A stretch of DNA of 64,000 bases from Streptomyces sp. KMM 9044 (GTDB lineage: Bacteria; Actinomycetota; Actinomycetes; Streptomycetales; Streptomycetaceae), in contig NZ_CP113910.1 of assembly GCF_024701375.2 (NCBI RefSeq), positions 2,232,001 through 2,296,000 on the forward strand. Direction: 5' to 3'. The translations under genes were made by a program, and so were the position numbers. Below, one piece after another: positions 56,138 to 64,000 of this stretch. The notes under the pieces are model-generated. The model made no database searches. It was not told the origin of the DNA and worked only from the letters and a program-made list of their open reading frames with translations. Every line of letters begins with the position of its first letter. Within the stretch, counting starts at the first letter, position 1.

Positions 56138-57022
56138 ATGTCTGCCACACCTGCCCTCAGGGACCAACGGCTCCGGCGCTGGGAGCAGCGCACCGGCGGC
56201 TGGCTCATCGGCCTCGCGCTGGTCTACCTCACGGCCTACGCGGTGCCGATCCTCGACCCGGGGCTGCCCCGCGCCTGGCGTGACGCCGCCGAAACCGTGA
56301 CCTTCGCCATCTGGGCGCTGCTGGCCGCCGAGTTCGTTCTGCGCTTCGCCGTGGCCGGCAGCCGATGGCAGTTCCTCAAGGTACGGCTGTTCGACCTGGC
56401 GACCCTGGTCCTGCCGCCGCTGCGCCCCCTGCGACTGGTGACCCTCGTGTTCATGGTGGTACGCCGCAACGCCTCCACCCTGGGCCGGGTCCGGCTGCGT
56501 CTGGGCACCTACGTGGCGGCCTGCACGGCTCTGCTGCTGTTCCTCTCCAGCCTGACCATCCTCGATGTCGAGCGGCGCAACCCGGACGCCTCGATCACGG
56601 CGTTCGGTGACGCCCTGTGGTGGTCGCTGACCACGGTCACCACCGTCGGTTACGGCGACCTCTACCCCACGACGACCGAGGGGCGTCTGATCGCCGTCGC
56701 GCTGATGGTCGGCGGCATCGCGCTCGCGGGTCTCGTCACCGCGACCCTCGCGTCCTGGTTCATGGACCGGTTCTCCGAACTCCGCGCCAACGAGGCCCAG
56801 ACGACCAGCGAGATCTCCGCCCTCACGGAAGAGGTCCGCCGCCTCCGCGAGGAACTGCACACCCAACGCCCCACCGCCCCGTCCGCTTCTGCGGAAGGGC
56901 CGCACACCGCTGGAGCGAACGGCCCCGGGACCACGTCCGGCGGCGCCCCCGGCCTGGACACCGGCACCGCGGACGGCACCCCCGGCGCGTCCGGGACCCG
57001 CGCCCCCTCCCGCCTCGCGTAG
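56138..57022 (+). CDS. Voltage-gated-like potassium channel
   Basis: A 294-residue ion channel. Four helices come first (AETVTFAIWALLAAEFVLRF, FDLATLVLPPLRPLRLVTLV) with an arginine-containing S4-like segment VVRRNASTLGRVRLRLG, then S5, a pore helix and the selectivity filter TTVTTVGYGDLYP (about residues 166-178), and S6 GGIALAGLVTATLASWFMDR. A short coiled-coil (LTEEVRRLREELHTQ) and a disordered Thr/Gly-rich tail follow. The ATG at 56138 is preferred, though 56120 is possible. It is monocistronic and not linked in function to its neighbours as far as can be seen. Confidence 0.88.
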   Translation: MSATPALRDQRLRRWEQRTGGWLIGLALVYLTAYAVPILDPGLPRAWRDAAETVTFAIWALLAAEFVLRFAVAGSRWQFLKVRLFDLATLVLPPLRPLRLVTLVFMVVRRNASTLGRVRLRLGTYVAACTALLLFLSSLTILDVERRNPDASITAFGDALWWSLTTVTTVGYGDLYPTTTEGRLIAVALMVGGIALAGLVTATLASWFMDRFSELRANEAQTTSEISALTEEVRRLREELHTQRPTAPSASAEGPHTAGANGPGTTSGGAPGLDTGTADGTPGASGTRAPSRLA

Positions 57023-57147
57023 CCCGGCCGCGGAGGGCGAGGCACCCGGCCGCCACGCTCAGGCCGCCTGACAGGCCGCCCGCACAAGAGGAACGTCATG
57101 ATCTTGATGGTCTTTCCGGCAGGCCAGGACTCGTTCCGGGGCCGCGC

Positions 57148-57195
57148 GGGCGTCCGGGCGTCCGGGCGTCCGGGCGTCCGGGCGTCCGGGCGTCC
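57148..57195 (+). repeat. Octanucleotide tandem repeat (GGGCGTCC)6
   Basis: Six perfect copies of GGGCGTCC lie in the spacer between the potassium channel gene and a membrane-protein fragment. No gene covers the array on either strand convincingly. Confidence 0.95.
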
Positions 57196-57230
57196 GGGCA
57201 CGCAGGAGATCTTGTGACGTCCTGCTCCCC

Positions 57231-57420
57231 GTGGCCGGTGTTCTCCCAGCCCTGATCGCAGCTCTGGGGACTCTCCTCGGTGTCGCCGTGACGCACCTGT
57301 TCCAGCGCCGAGCGGCTGCACGCGACCAGATGGCCGCGTCCCGGCGGCAGCTCCGCAGTGAACGCATGACCGCGTACAGCGACTTCGCCGGAACAGTGGC
57401 CGTGTTCAGACAGGGCCGGG
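57231..57420 (+). pseudogene. N-terminal fragment of a membrane-anchored hypothetical protein
   Basis: The GTG at 57231 begins a membrane segment PALIAALGTLLGVAVTHLFQ, followed by RRAAARDQMAASRRQLRSER and MTAYSDFAGTVAVFRQ. This looks like the start of a common Streptomyces protein with a single helix and a coiled region. After about 63 residues the frame turns into low-complexity sequence and later, in frame, into the small gene at 57633. I treat only the first part as a genuine remnant. Confidence 0.45.
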
Positions 57421-57632
57421 CCGCGGGGAAGCCCTGGACGCCTCCGGGCAGATCAAAGCCTCCGTCCCCGCCGGAGCGGTTCACGATCCGGCGGGGAACA
57501 TTCCGGTGCCGCTCCGCGCTGACCGTATTGACCCGCCGGAGGTCCCGGACAGGACACCTGCCGGGCCCAGCGGACAGGACGACCGCCGGAGTTGCCGGGC
57601 CGGCCCGGCCGGCGCAAAGGAGTGTGAGACGG

Positions 57633-57923
57633 ATGACGACGACAGGGCGCGACCTGGCCACCGCGGCCGGGACCCCCTCGCTCGTGACGGCCTGCGGGCG
57701 CAGGATCGCGGTGCGGTGCCTGCGGCTCGCGCCCGCGGACCGGCCCATCAGCAGGGTCACCCTGGACGTGGGCCAGGACCAGGGGGGCGGGCCGGGGACA
57801 TGGGCGGCGCTCACCGCCGACGAGGCGCGTGACCTGGCCCGCCTGCTTCTCCTGCACGCCGGGCTCGCCGAGCGGGGCAACGGGCCCGTCGGGCCGCCGC
57901 AGCCGGGGGTTTCCTCCCTCTGA
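57633..57923 (+). CDS. Small hypothetical protein
   Basis: A 96-residue protein from ATG 57633 with AAAGGAG about 12 bases upstream. Readable parts are RRIAVRCLRLAPADRPISRV, TLDVGQDQGGGPGTWAALTA and DEARDLARLLLLHAGLAER, a short beta region followed by a helix. Streptomyces encodes many such orphan proteins; I do not recognise a family. No partner gene is adjacent. Confidence 0.5.
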   Translation: MTTTGRDLATAAGTPSLVTACGRRIAVRCLRLAPADRPISRVTLDVGQDQGGGPGTWAALTADEARDLARLLLLHAGLAERGNGPVGPPQPGVSSL

Positions 57924-58020
57924 CCTCGTCCGGGCGTTGCCTTCGAGGCTCGCGCCGCGGTGAGCACCGCTCTGCCGCGGGCGTGGCCCCGCGCCACGTG
58001 GCGCACCGACCCGGACGCCT

Positions 58021-58065
58021 CGGCTCCCTCGGCCCCCTCGGCCCCCTCGGCCCCCTCGGCCCCCT
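58021..58065 (+). repeat. Nine-base tandem repeat (CGGCCCCCT), five copies
   Basis: One variant copy (CGGCTCCCT, 58021-58029) and four perfect copies (58030-58065) follow each other, then a partial copy. It lies in a non-coding stretch (57924-58297) where I see no other structure. Confidence 0.9.
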
Positions 58066-58297
58066 CGGCCAGGGGGTTGCCGCGACCGTGTGATCGTGCA
58101 CCGGTCCGCTGCCGGCCACCCGACGCACGCCGCCAGATCCTGATCACTGCGGTGTGCCCGCCGCACAGCGCCGTGATGCCCTCGGGGCCGAAGGTCCCGA
58201 GGGCGGCGGCGAGGCCGGTAGATGTTCGGGTGCCGTGGGTGTCACGCTGATGTGCGCTGCCGCGTGTCGCGGATTCCGGGTGGGAACGGGGTGGATC

Positions 58298-58704
58298 GTG
58301 GTCGAGCCTGACAGGGGCTGGGTGACGTTGGGGGAGTGGGCCGCCCAGGTGGGGTACCGCCACGGCCACGTGGTGCGCGCGATGCCTCGCCACTACCCCG
58401 GCTTCCCGGCCCCGGGGCGCGCTCGACGCGGGATGGGCACCAAGGGAGGGGCGGGGCAGCGCGTGGTACGACCCGGTCGAGCGGGAACCGTTTCGTCCAC
58501 GGCCAGCCGACCCGGTGGAGCCGAGGGAGGAGGACCTGGACCGTGAGGTGACGCTCGGAGGGCTCGCCAAGCCGATCGGGGTGGACGGCCGCAGGGTGAC
58601 GCAGATCAAGGACGACCGCCCCGACACCCTTGCGAACACGGTGGACGGACGGCGGTGGTACCCGAGGGCACGGTTCCACGTACCTGACCTGCTGCTGATG
58701 TGGA
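58298..58704 (+). pseudogene. Frameshifted small DNA-binding protein
   Basis: From the GTG at 58298 the frame reads TLGEWAAQVGYRHGHVVRAM then PRHYPGFPAPGRARRGMG, a winged-helix or excisionase-like DNA-binding N-terminus common in Streptomyces. Near 58450, in a G-rich run, the reading must shift one base to continue as SAWYDPVEREPFRPRPADPV and GGLAKPIGVDGRRVTQIKDD, ending in VPDLLLMWNRRPG. The combined chain of about 135 residues looks natural, so this is one gene with a single-base indel. The true 3' end is uncertain because the second frame stays open over the MarR gene. Confidence 0.5.
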
Positions 58705-58793
58705 ACAGACGCCCGGGCCGTGGGGTTGCCCTCCCCGGTCGGGCATGGCCTTTCGTGCGGGCGGCAACCGGAGCCGGGGTGCCCTTCCCGTCG

Positions 58794-59291
58794 TCACGAG
58801 CCGTGACGGCCCAGGAGGACGAGTTCCCGGTTGAGTTCGGTGAGGAACCGGGTCACCGTCATCAGTTCGTCCTGGGTGAAGCGGACCCGGGCCGCTTCCG
58901 TACTCCGTGCCAGAGGGCGGAAGAAGGCGCCTGCGACGGCCCTGGCCGCCTGCTCGTAGTGCAGATGGACCACGCGGCGGTCCCCCGGGGCCCGTACACG
59001 GCGGATGTGGCCCGCCTTCTCCAGGCGGTCGACGCATGCCGTCACCGCGCCGGACGTGAGGTCGAGCTGGTCGCGCAGCCTGCCGGGCGTCATGGGGCCG
59101 TCGGCCGGGTCGGCGTCCAGGACGGCGACCAGCGCCTGCACGTCGGTGAGGTGCAGGCCCTGCGCCTGGGCGAACTCGTGGGCGATGCGGTTGAACTCGG
59201 AGTTCATCCGGCGCAGCAGGACCGCGAAGCTCTGCAGCCCCGTCGGGTCGTCCCCGGGAGGGGAGGGCGAGGTGCTATCGGTGCCGGACAT
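58794..59291 (-). CDS. MarR-family transcriptional regulator
   Basis: A 165-residue winged-helix regulator. The sequence FAVLLRRMNSEFNRIAHEFA, LTDVQALVAVLDADPADGPM, RLRDQLDLTSGAVTACVDRL and EKAGHIRRVRAPGDRRVVHL covers the dimer helix, recognition helix and wing typical of MarR. The ATG at 59291 has no ribosome site but stands about seven bases after a TATACT -10-like hexamer, which suggests a leaderless mRNA. A palindrome in the divergent promoter is the likely self-operator. It probably represses itself and the divergent MMPL exporter until an inducer binds. Confidence 0.9.
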   Translation of the reverse strand: MSGTDSTSPSPPGDDPTGLQSFAVLLRRMNSEFNRIAHEFAQAQGLHLTDVQALVAVLDADPADGPMTPGRLRDQLDLTSGAVTACVDRLEKAGHIRRVRAPGDRRVVHLHYEQAARAVAGAFFRPLARSTEAARVRFTQDELMTVTRFLTELNRELVLLGRHGS

Positions 59292-59310
59292 GCGTTCAGT
59301 ATATATTTGT

Positions 59311-59337
59311 TCAACCATTGAGATACTTGATGGTTGA
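59311..59337. promoter_or_regulatory. MarR operator palindrome in the divergent promoter
   Basis: TCAACCAT (59311-59318) and ATGGTTGA (59330-59337) form a perfect 8-bp inverted repeat with an 11-base spacer inside an AT-rich island. It lies 20 bp upstream of the MarR start and 67 bp upstream of the MMPL start, the classic place for an autoregulatory MarR site. Confidence 0.75.
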
Positions 59338-59403
59338 CTTACTTCTGCTCGTCCCGCTTCCGTTCCTTCCGTTCCTTCCGTTCCTATGCCACTTGGGGAT
59401 TCA

Positions 59404-61560
59404 ATGAGGACCACACCGATCTGGGGCCGGTGGCTGGTGCCGCTCGTTCTGCTGATCGTCTGGCTGGGTGTGGGCGGCACGCTCGGCCCCTACGCGGGCA
59501 AGCTGGGCGAGGTCGCCACCAACGACCAGGCCGCGTTCCTGCCGCAGAGCGCAGAGTCGACCAAGGTACTCGAAGAGGGCGACGCGTTCGAGCAGGCCGG
59601 GGCGTCGCGCGATGTACCCGCCGTCATCGTGTGGACGGCCGACGGGGGCGGCCGGGTGACGGGGGCCCAGCAGGAGGAGGCCACGCGGGCCGCCGGCGCT
59701 CTGGCCGGGCAGCCCGGGGTCGCCGGTTCGCCGTCGCCCGCTCTCGTCTCCGACGACGGGCAGGCCCTGCAGGCAGTCGTCCAACTGGAGCCGGGTCTCG
59801 ACGAGGAACTGCCCGCCGTCCTGGACGAGATCCGGCAGGCGGCCGGGAACGTGCCGGGGACCACGGCGCAGATCGCGGGGCCGGCGGCAAGCCAGGCCGA
59901 TCTGTCGGACGCGTTCGCGGGGGTCGACGGGCTGCTGCTGGGCGTGGCGCTCGCCGCCGTGCTGGTGATCCTGCTGCTCGTCTACCGGAGCGTCCTGCTG
60001 CCGTTCCTGATCATTCTCGGGTCCGTCTTCGCCCTCGGGCTCGCCTGCGCGGTCGTGTACGCGCTGGCCGACCGGGACGTCGTCCGGGTCGACGGCCAGG
60101 TGCAGGGCATTCTCTCCATCCTCGTCATCGGCGCCGCCACGGACTACGCGCTGCTGCTGACCGCCCGCTTCCGCGAGGAGATCACCCTGCGCGGGGACCG
60201 GGTCGAGGCCGCGGTCGCCGCGGTGCGCCGCTCGTTCGGGGCGATCACGGCCAGTGCCGCCACCGTGGCGCTCGGACTGCTGGCCCTGCTCGCCAGTGAC
60301 CTCACCAACAACCGCGCTCTCGGGCCGGTCGGCGCGATCGGCATCGTGTGCGCCGTGCTCTCCACGCTCACCTTCCTGCCGGCCGTGCTGGCCCTGCTGG
60401 GGCGCAGCGCGTTCTGGCCCTCCCGCCCGAAGAAGGCCGGGAGCACGCCCTCCGCGGACGCCCCCGCGGAGGGGCACGGAGTGTGGCACCGGGTCGCCGC
60501 GGCCGTGGACCGGCGGCCGCGCGCCACCTGGGTGGTGACCGCCCTGGTGCTCGCCGTCTTCGCGGCCTTCTCCCCCACCCTGTCCTCCAAGGGCGTACCG
60601 TTCGAGGAGATCTTCGTCGGTGACGCCCCCTCGGTGACCGCCCAGGAGACACTCGGCGAGCACTTCCCCGGCGGCTCCGGCAACCCCGCCGTCATCATCG
60701 CCGACGCCGCCCGCGTCACCGAGGTGACGGCCGCGGCCGAGGAGACCGAGGGCGTCGCCTCGGCGGCCCCGGTCTCCGCCTCGGGGAGGCCCGGCGGCGA
60801 GCCGCTCGTCGCCGACGGCCGGGTCGAGATCGCCGCCACCCTCGAGGACGGCGCGGACAGCGACGCCGCCAAGGAGACCGTCGAGCGGCTCCGCGACAGC
60901 GTGCACGCCGTCTCCGGGGCCGACGCGCTGGTCGGCGGCTACACGGCGCAGCAGTACGACACCCAGGAGACCGCAGCCCGGGACCGTACGGTGATCGTGC
61001 CGATCGTGCTCGCCATCATCCTGCTGATCCTCGTCCTGCTGCTGCGCTCGCTGCTCGTACCGGTGCTGCTGGTGGCGACGGTCGGGCTCAACTTCCTGGC
61101 GACGCTCGGGGTGTCGGCGCTCGTCTTCGAGCATCTCCTCGGCTTCTCGGGCACGGACGCGTCGGTACCCCTGTACGGGTTCGTGTTCCTGGTCGCGCTG
61201 GGCGTCGACTACAACATCTTCCTGATGTCCCGGGTCCGGGAGGAGGCGCTCGCGCACGGCAGCCGGCAGGGCGTGCTGCGCGGGCTCACCACGACCGGCG
61301 GGGTCATCACCTCGGCGGGGGTCGTCCTCGCGGCGACGTTCGCGGCCCTGATGGTGATTCCCCTGGCCTTCCTGGTCCAGATCGCGTTCATCGTGGCCTT
61401 CGGCGTCCTGCTCGACACCCTCGTCGTCCGCTCGCTCCTGGTGCCCGCGCTCGTGATCGACATCGGCCCCCGGGCATGGTGGCCCAGCGCCCTGGCCCGC
61501 GGGAGCGACGCGGATGCCGGTGCCGGCTCCGGCTCCCCTTCCGGTTCCCGGTCCGTCTGA
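59404..61560 (+). CDS. MMPL-family RND exporter
   Basis: A 718-residue transporter from ATG 59404 (an in-frame ATG at 59386 has no ribosome site). It has two repeats of one helix, an extracytoplasmic domain and five helices: VDGLLLGVALAAVLVILLLV, GAATDYALLLTARFREE (the GxxxDY motif) in the first and ALGVDYNIFLMSRVREEALA in the second. The Asp-Tyr pairs are the proton-relay residues of MMPL proteins. Typical substrates are lipids, hydrophobic drugs or siderophores; the MarR partner suggests drug efflux. Three copies of TTCCTTCCG-like units (59358-59385) lie just before the gene. Confidence 0.9.
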   Translation: MRTTPIWGRWLVPLVLLIVWLGVGGTLGPYAGKLGEVATNDQAAFLPQSAESTKVLEEGDAFEQAGASRDVPAVIVWTADGGGRVTGAQQEEATRAAGALAGQPGVAGSPSPALVSDDGQALQAVVQLEPGLDEELPAVLDEIRQAAGNVPGTTAQIAGPAASQADLSDAFAGVDGLLLGVALAAVLVILLLVYRSVLLPFLIILGSVFALGLACAVVYALADRDVVRVDGQVQGILSILVIGAATDYALLLTARFREEITLRGDRVEAAVAAVRRSFGAITASAATVALGLLALLASDLTNNRALGPVGAIGIVCAVLSTLTFLPAVLALLGRSAFWPSRPKKAGSTPSADAPAEGHGVWHRVAAAVDRRPRATWVVTALVLAVFAAFSPTLSSKGVPFEEIFVGDAPSVTAQETLGEHFPGGSGNPAVIIADAARVTEVTAAAEETEGVASAAPVSASGRPGGEPLVADGRVEIAATLEDGADSDAAKETVERLRDSVHAVSGADALVGGYTAQQYDTQETAARDRTVIVPIVLAIILLILVLLLRSLLVPVLLVATVGLNFLATLGVSALVFEHLLGFSGTDASVPLYGFVFLVALGVDYNIFLMSRVREEALAHGSRQGVLRGLTTTGGVITSAGVVLAATFAALMVIPLAFLVQIAFIVAFGVLLDTLVVRSLLVPALVIDIGPRAWWPSALARGSDADAGAGSGSPSGSRSV

Positions 61561-61656
61561 ACGGGCACGTCCACCGCGCTGCCGCCATGATCGGAGGAGA
61601 GGAAGCAACCCCGGAGCGAGTGGGCACGTGGGCGGACGAGCGCGGAGGAGACGGAC

Positions 61657-63273
61657 GTGGGTACCGAGACGGACGCGGGCGAGGGCTCGGGCGGGCAGTG
61701 GGACGAGGGCGGCACCGAGCGGCTGCACTGCCTGGTCACCGGCGCCTCCGGATACATCGGCGGGCGCCTGGTACCGGAGCTGCTGCGGGCCGGCCACCGG
61801 GTCCGGTGCCTCGCCCGCTCCCCCGGCAAACTCCGCGACCATCCCTGGGCGGGTGACGTCGAGGCGGTCCGGGGCGACGTCACCGACCCCGGTTCGGTCG
61901 CCGCGGCCATGCGCGGGATCGACGTCGCCTACTACCTGGTGCACGCCCTCGGGGCCGGTCCCGGCTTCGAGGAGACCGACCGGCGGTCCGCCCGGACCTT
62001 CGCCGAGCAGGCCCGTGCCGCCGGCGTACGGCGCATCGTCTACCTGGGCGGGCTGACCCCGCGCGACGTCCCGGAAGAGTCCCTGTCCCCGCATCTGCGC
62101 TCCCGCGCCGAGGTGGGACGGATCTTCCTCGACGGGCCGGTGCCCGCCACCGTGCTGCGGGCCGCGGTGGTCATCGGTTCGGGGTCGGCGTCGTTCGAGA
62201 TGCTGCGCTACCTGACCGAACGGCTGCCGGTCATGGTCACCCCCAGCTGGGTGCACACCCGGATCCAGCCGATCGGGGTACGCGACGTGCTGCGGTACCT
62301 GGTGGGCTCGGCCCGCATGCCCGCCGACGTCGACCGGGCGTTCGACATCGGCGGGCCGGACGTCCTCACCTACCGCGAGATGATGCGGCGGTACGCCGTC
62401 ATCGCCGGACTGCGGCGGCGGCTCGTCGTGTCGGTGCCGGTGCTCACCCCGAGCCTGTCCAGCCACTGGATCGGGCTCATCACCCCCGTACCCGCCTCCC
62501 TGGCACGGCCGCTGACGGAGTCGCTGCGCCACGAGGTCGTCTGCCACGAGCACGACATCGCCCCCTACGTGCCCGACACACCGGACAGCCCGCTGTCGTT
62601 CGACGAGTCACTGGCGCTCGCGCTGCGGAGGGTGCGGGAGGCGCAGGTCGCCACGCGCTGGTCGTCCGCGAGCCTGCCGGGGGCGCCCAGCGATCCGCTG
62701 CCCACCGACCCCGACTGGGCCGGCGGAAGTCTCTACCGCGACGAGCGCGAGGTGCGCGTCGAGGCGTCCGTGGAGTCGCTCTGGAAGGTGATCGAGGGCA
62801 TCGGCGGGGACAACGGCTGGTACTCCTTCCCGCTGGCCTGGGCGGTGCGGGGCTGGCTGGACCGGTTCGTCGGCGGGGTGGGCCTGCGGCGCGGGCGGCG
62901 TGACGCCGAACGGCTGCGGGTCGGTGACTCGCTGGACTTCTGGCGGGTCGAGGAGATCGAGCCCGGCCGGCTGCTGCGGCTGCGGGCGGAGATGCGGCTG
63001 CCGGGTCTCGCCTGGCTGGAGATGTACGCCGGCACGGACGACGAGGGCCGCACTCTCTACCGGCAACGCGCCCTGTTCCACCCGCGCGGGCTGCCGGGCC
63101 ACGCCTACTGGTGGTCCGTCGCCCCGCTCCACTCCGTCGTGTTCGAGGGCATGGCCCGCAACATCACCCAGGCCGCCACGAAGGGCATGAGCGCACACGA
63201 GGCCGATGCGCGCGGGGGCCGCGGCGAAAGCCACGGGCCCGCACGGCGTGCCCGCCGCCCGCGCCGCGGGTGA
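61657..63273 (+). CDS. SDR-family NAD(P)-binding protein with C-terminal DUF2867
   Basis: A 538-residue two-domain protein. Residues 20-310 are an atypical extended SDR: LVTGASGYIGGRLVPELLRA (Rossmann glycine motif), RGDVTDPGSVAAAMRGIDVA and DVAYYLVHALG. Residues about 340-510 form the DUF2867 domain (SLWKVIEGIGGDNGWYSFPL, RLRAEMRLPGLAWLEMY, FHPRGLPGHAYWWSVAPLH). The GTG at 61657 follows GGAGGAG. It is 96 bp after the MMPL gene and is followed by a photolyase. The enzymatic reaction is unknown; binding of NADPH is likely from the glycine motif. Confidence 0.8.
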   Translation: MGTETDAGEGSGGQWDEGGTERLHCLVTGASGYIGGRLVPELLRAGHRVRCLARSPGKLRDHPWAGDVEAVRGDVTDPGSVAAAMRGIDVAYYLVHALGAGPGFEETDRRSARTFAEQARAAGVRRIVYLGGLTPRDVPEESLSPHLRSRAEVGRIFLDGPVPATVLRAAVVIGSGSASFEMLRYLTERLPVMVTPSWVHTRIQPIGVRDVLRYLVGSARMPADVDRAFDIGGPDVLTYREMMRRYAVIAGLRRRLVVSVPVLTPSLSSHWIGLITPVPASLARPLTESLRHEVVCHEHDIAPYVPDTPDSPLSFDESLALALRRVREAQVATRWSSASLPGAPSDPLPTDPDWAGGSLYRDEREVRVEASVESLWKVIEGIGGDNGWYSFPLAWAVRGWLDRFVGGVGLRRGRRDAERLRVGDSLDFWRVEEIEPGRLLRLRAEMRLPGLAWLEMYAGTDDEGRTLYRQRALFHPRGLPGHAYWWSVAPLHSVVFEGMARNITQAATKGMSAHEADARGGRGESHGPARRARRPRRG

Positions 63274-63283
63274 CGAGTCCGGC

Positions 63284-63358
63284 GTGACGTGCCCGGCGGT
63301 GACGTGCCCGGCGGTGACGTGCCCGGCGGTGACGTGCCCGGCGGTGACGTGCCCGGCT
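63284..63358 (+). repeat. 15-base tandem repeat, five copies
   Basis: The unit GTGACGTGCCCGGCG is repeated five times without spacer (the last base of copy five differs), between the SDR-DUF2867 stop codon and the photolyase start. There is no spacer diversity, so it is not a CRISPR array. Each unit contains GTGACGT, so the array could titrate a DNA-binding factor or form structure in the mRNA leader. Confidence 0.95.
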
Positions 63359-63437
63359 CCGCATCCGCGGGCCGGGAACAGCCCGAAGAGACGGCGGGAA
63401 AGCAAGCAAGGCCTCATGCACGGCGAGGAGTGGCCCC

Positions 63438-64000
63438 ATGACCGTCGCGGTCGTCCTGTTCACCTCGGATCTGCGTCTGCACGACCATCCGCCGCTGCGC
63501 GCCGCGCTCGCCGCGGCCGACGAGGTGGTGCCGCTCTTCGTACGCGATACCGGCATCCACGCGGCCGGCTTCGACGCGCCGAACCGTGCCGCCTTCCTCG
63601 GCGACTGCCTGCGGGATCTCGACGCCTCGCTGCGCCGGCGCGGCGGCCGGCTCGTCGTGCGTACGGGGCCGGGTGTCCGGGAGGCCTGCGCGGTCGCCGC
63701 GGAGTGCGGGGCCACGGAGGTCCACATGGCGGCGGGCGTCAGCGGCTACGCCCAGCGGCGTGAGGAGCGGCTGCGGGAGGAACTCGAGCGGCGTGGGGTG
63801 GCGCTGCAGGTGCACGACGCCGTGATCACCGCCCTCGCCGCCGGGGCGGTGACGCCCGCCGGGTCCGACCACTACGCCGTGTTCACCCCCTACTTCCGCC
63901 GCTGGTCGCAGGAGCAGCTGCGGGAGACCTGCCCGGCGCCGCGCACCGTGCGGGTCCCCGACGCGGTGCGCGGCGAGCCGCTGCCCTCCCGTGACGGCCT
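63438..64000 (+). CDS. phr: Deoxyribodipyrimidine photolyase, 5' part
   Basis: The ATG at 63438 (GGAG eight bases upstream) opens MTVAVVLFTSDLRLHDHPPL then RAALAAADEVVPLFVRDTGI, the N-terminal alpha/beta domain of the photolyase/cryptochrome family. NRAAFLGDCLRDLDASLRRR, VVRTGPGVREACAVAAECGA and the HDAVITALAAG plus YAVFTPYFRRW segments, where the antenna domain joins the FAD domain, are also typical. The frame is open to the window end, so 187 residues are seen. It would repair UV-induced pyrimidine dimers with blue light and FAD. Co-location with SDR-DUF2867 and MarR genes suggests a light- or stress-response cluster, which is inference. Confidence 0.9.
   Translation, partial: MTVAVVLFTSDLRLHDHPPLRAALAAADEVVPLFVRDTGIHAAGFDAPNRAAFLGDCLRDLDASLRRRGGRLVVRTGPGVREACAVAAECGATEVHMAAGVSGYAQRREERLREELERRGVALQVHDAVITALAAGAVTPAGSDHYAVFTPYFRRWSQEQLRETCPAPRTVRVPDAVRGEPLPSRDG

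Noticed and set aside
63284..63358. CRISPR-like array of 15-base repeats
   Set aside because: There are no spacers, the unit is too short and no cas gene is present.

Overview
The window is high-GC actinobacterial chromosomal DNA, most likely from a Streptomyces. It has a strong third-position G/C bias, frequent GTG starts with GGAGG-type ribosome sites, many ATGA/GTGA overlaps, and lineage-typical genes (DUF397 plus XRE regulator, HATPase-type ATP-binding protein, ECF sigma factor, IS1182 and IS1380 elements). It opens with the 3' half of a tRNA-Arg(CCG), a typical attachment-site remnant, so the left edge is probably the boundary of an integrated element.

Bases 1-19000 are accessory metabolism and metal handling. 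There is a GNAT acetyltransferase with a Zur-like box upstream, and a graveyard of in-frame gene fragments (PLP synthase, MFS, methyltransferase). A copper/envelope group follows: CopC, a Met-Asp-rich lipoprotein, two paralogous Met/His-rich membrane proteins and an ECF sigma factor. Next come an MFS-GH88 pair, an acyl-CoA dehydrogenase / CoA-transferase / acyl-CoA ligase trio, a ZnuCBA-type metal ABC operon, a remnant of a four-helix copper-storage protein and an endonuclease VII-like protein. A 125-bp direct repeat brackets the sigma-factor to GH88 segment.

Bases 18800-55400 form a large defence island and are the most interesting part. On the minus strand lie a frameshifted helical protein, a RecD-like helicase with a C-terminal nuclease-like domain, and an unknown protein. 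Divergently on the plus strand lie a truncated EVE-domain reader, a Ser/Thr kinase, an SNF2-type helicase, a giant adenine-specific DNA methyltransferase, a giant YprA/DUF1998 helicase with a Vsr-like nuclease tail, and a UvrD-like helicase with a RelE-like N-terminus. The layout recalls DISARM, Druantia and related YprA-helicase systems but matches none of them exactly. Two insertion sequences have broken it. An IS1380-type element (1758 bp, TTGG duplication) sits in the methyltransferase, and an IS1182-type element (1950 bp, 10-bp duplication) sits in the giant helicase. Removing each element and one target copy restores single reading frames of 1892 and 2414 residues. A STAND NTPase plus phosphotransferase cassette, flanked by 122-bp direct repeats, is lodged between the two broken genes.

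Bases 55400-59000 are a decayed zone: DUF397-like and kinase fragments, a potassium channel, short orphan ORFs, a frameshifted DNA-binding gene and several tandem repeats. Bases 58800-64000 hold a MarR regulator with a clear palindromic operator, a divergent MMPL exporter, an SDR-DUF2867 protein and the start of a photolyase, which runs off the window.
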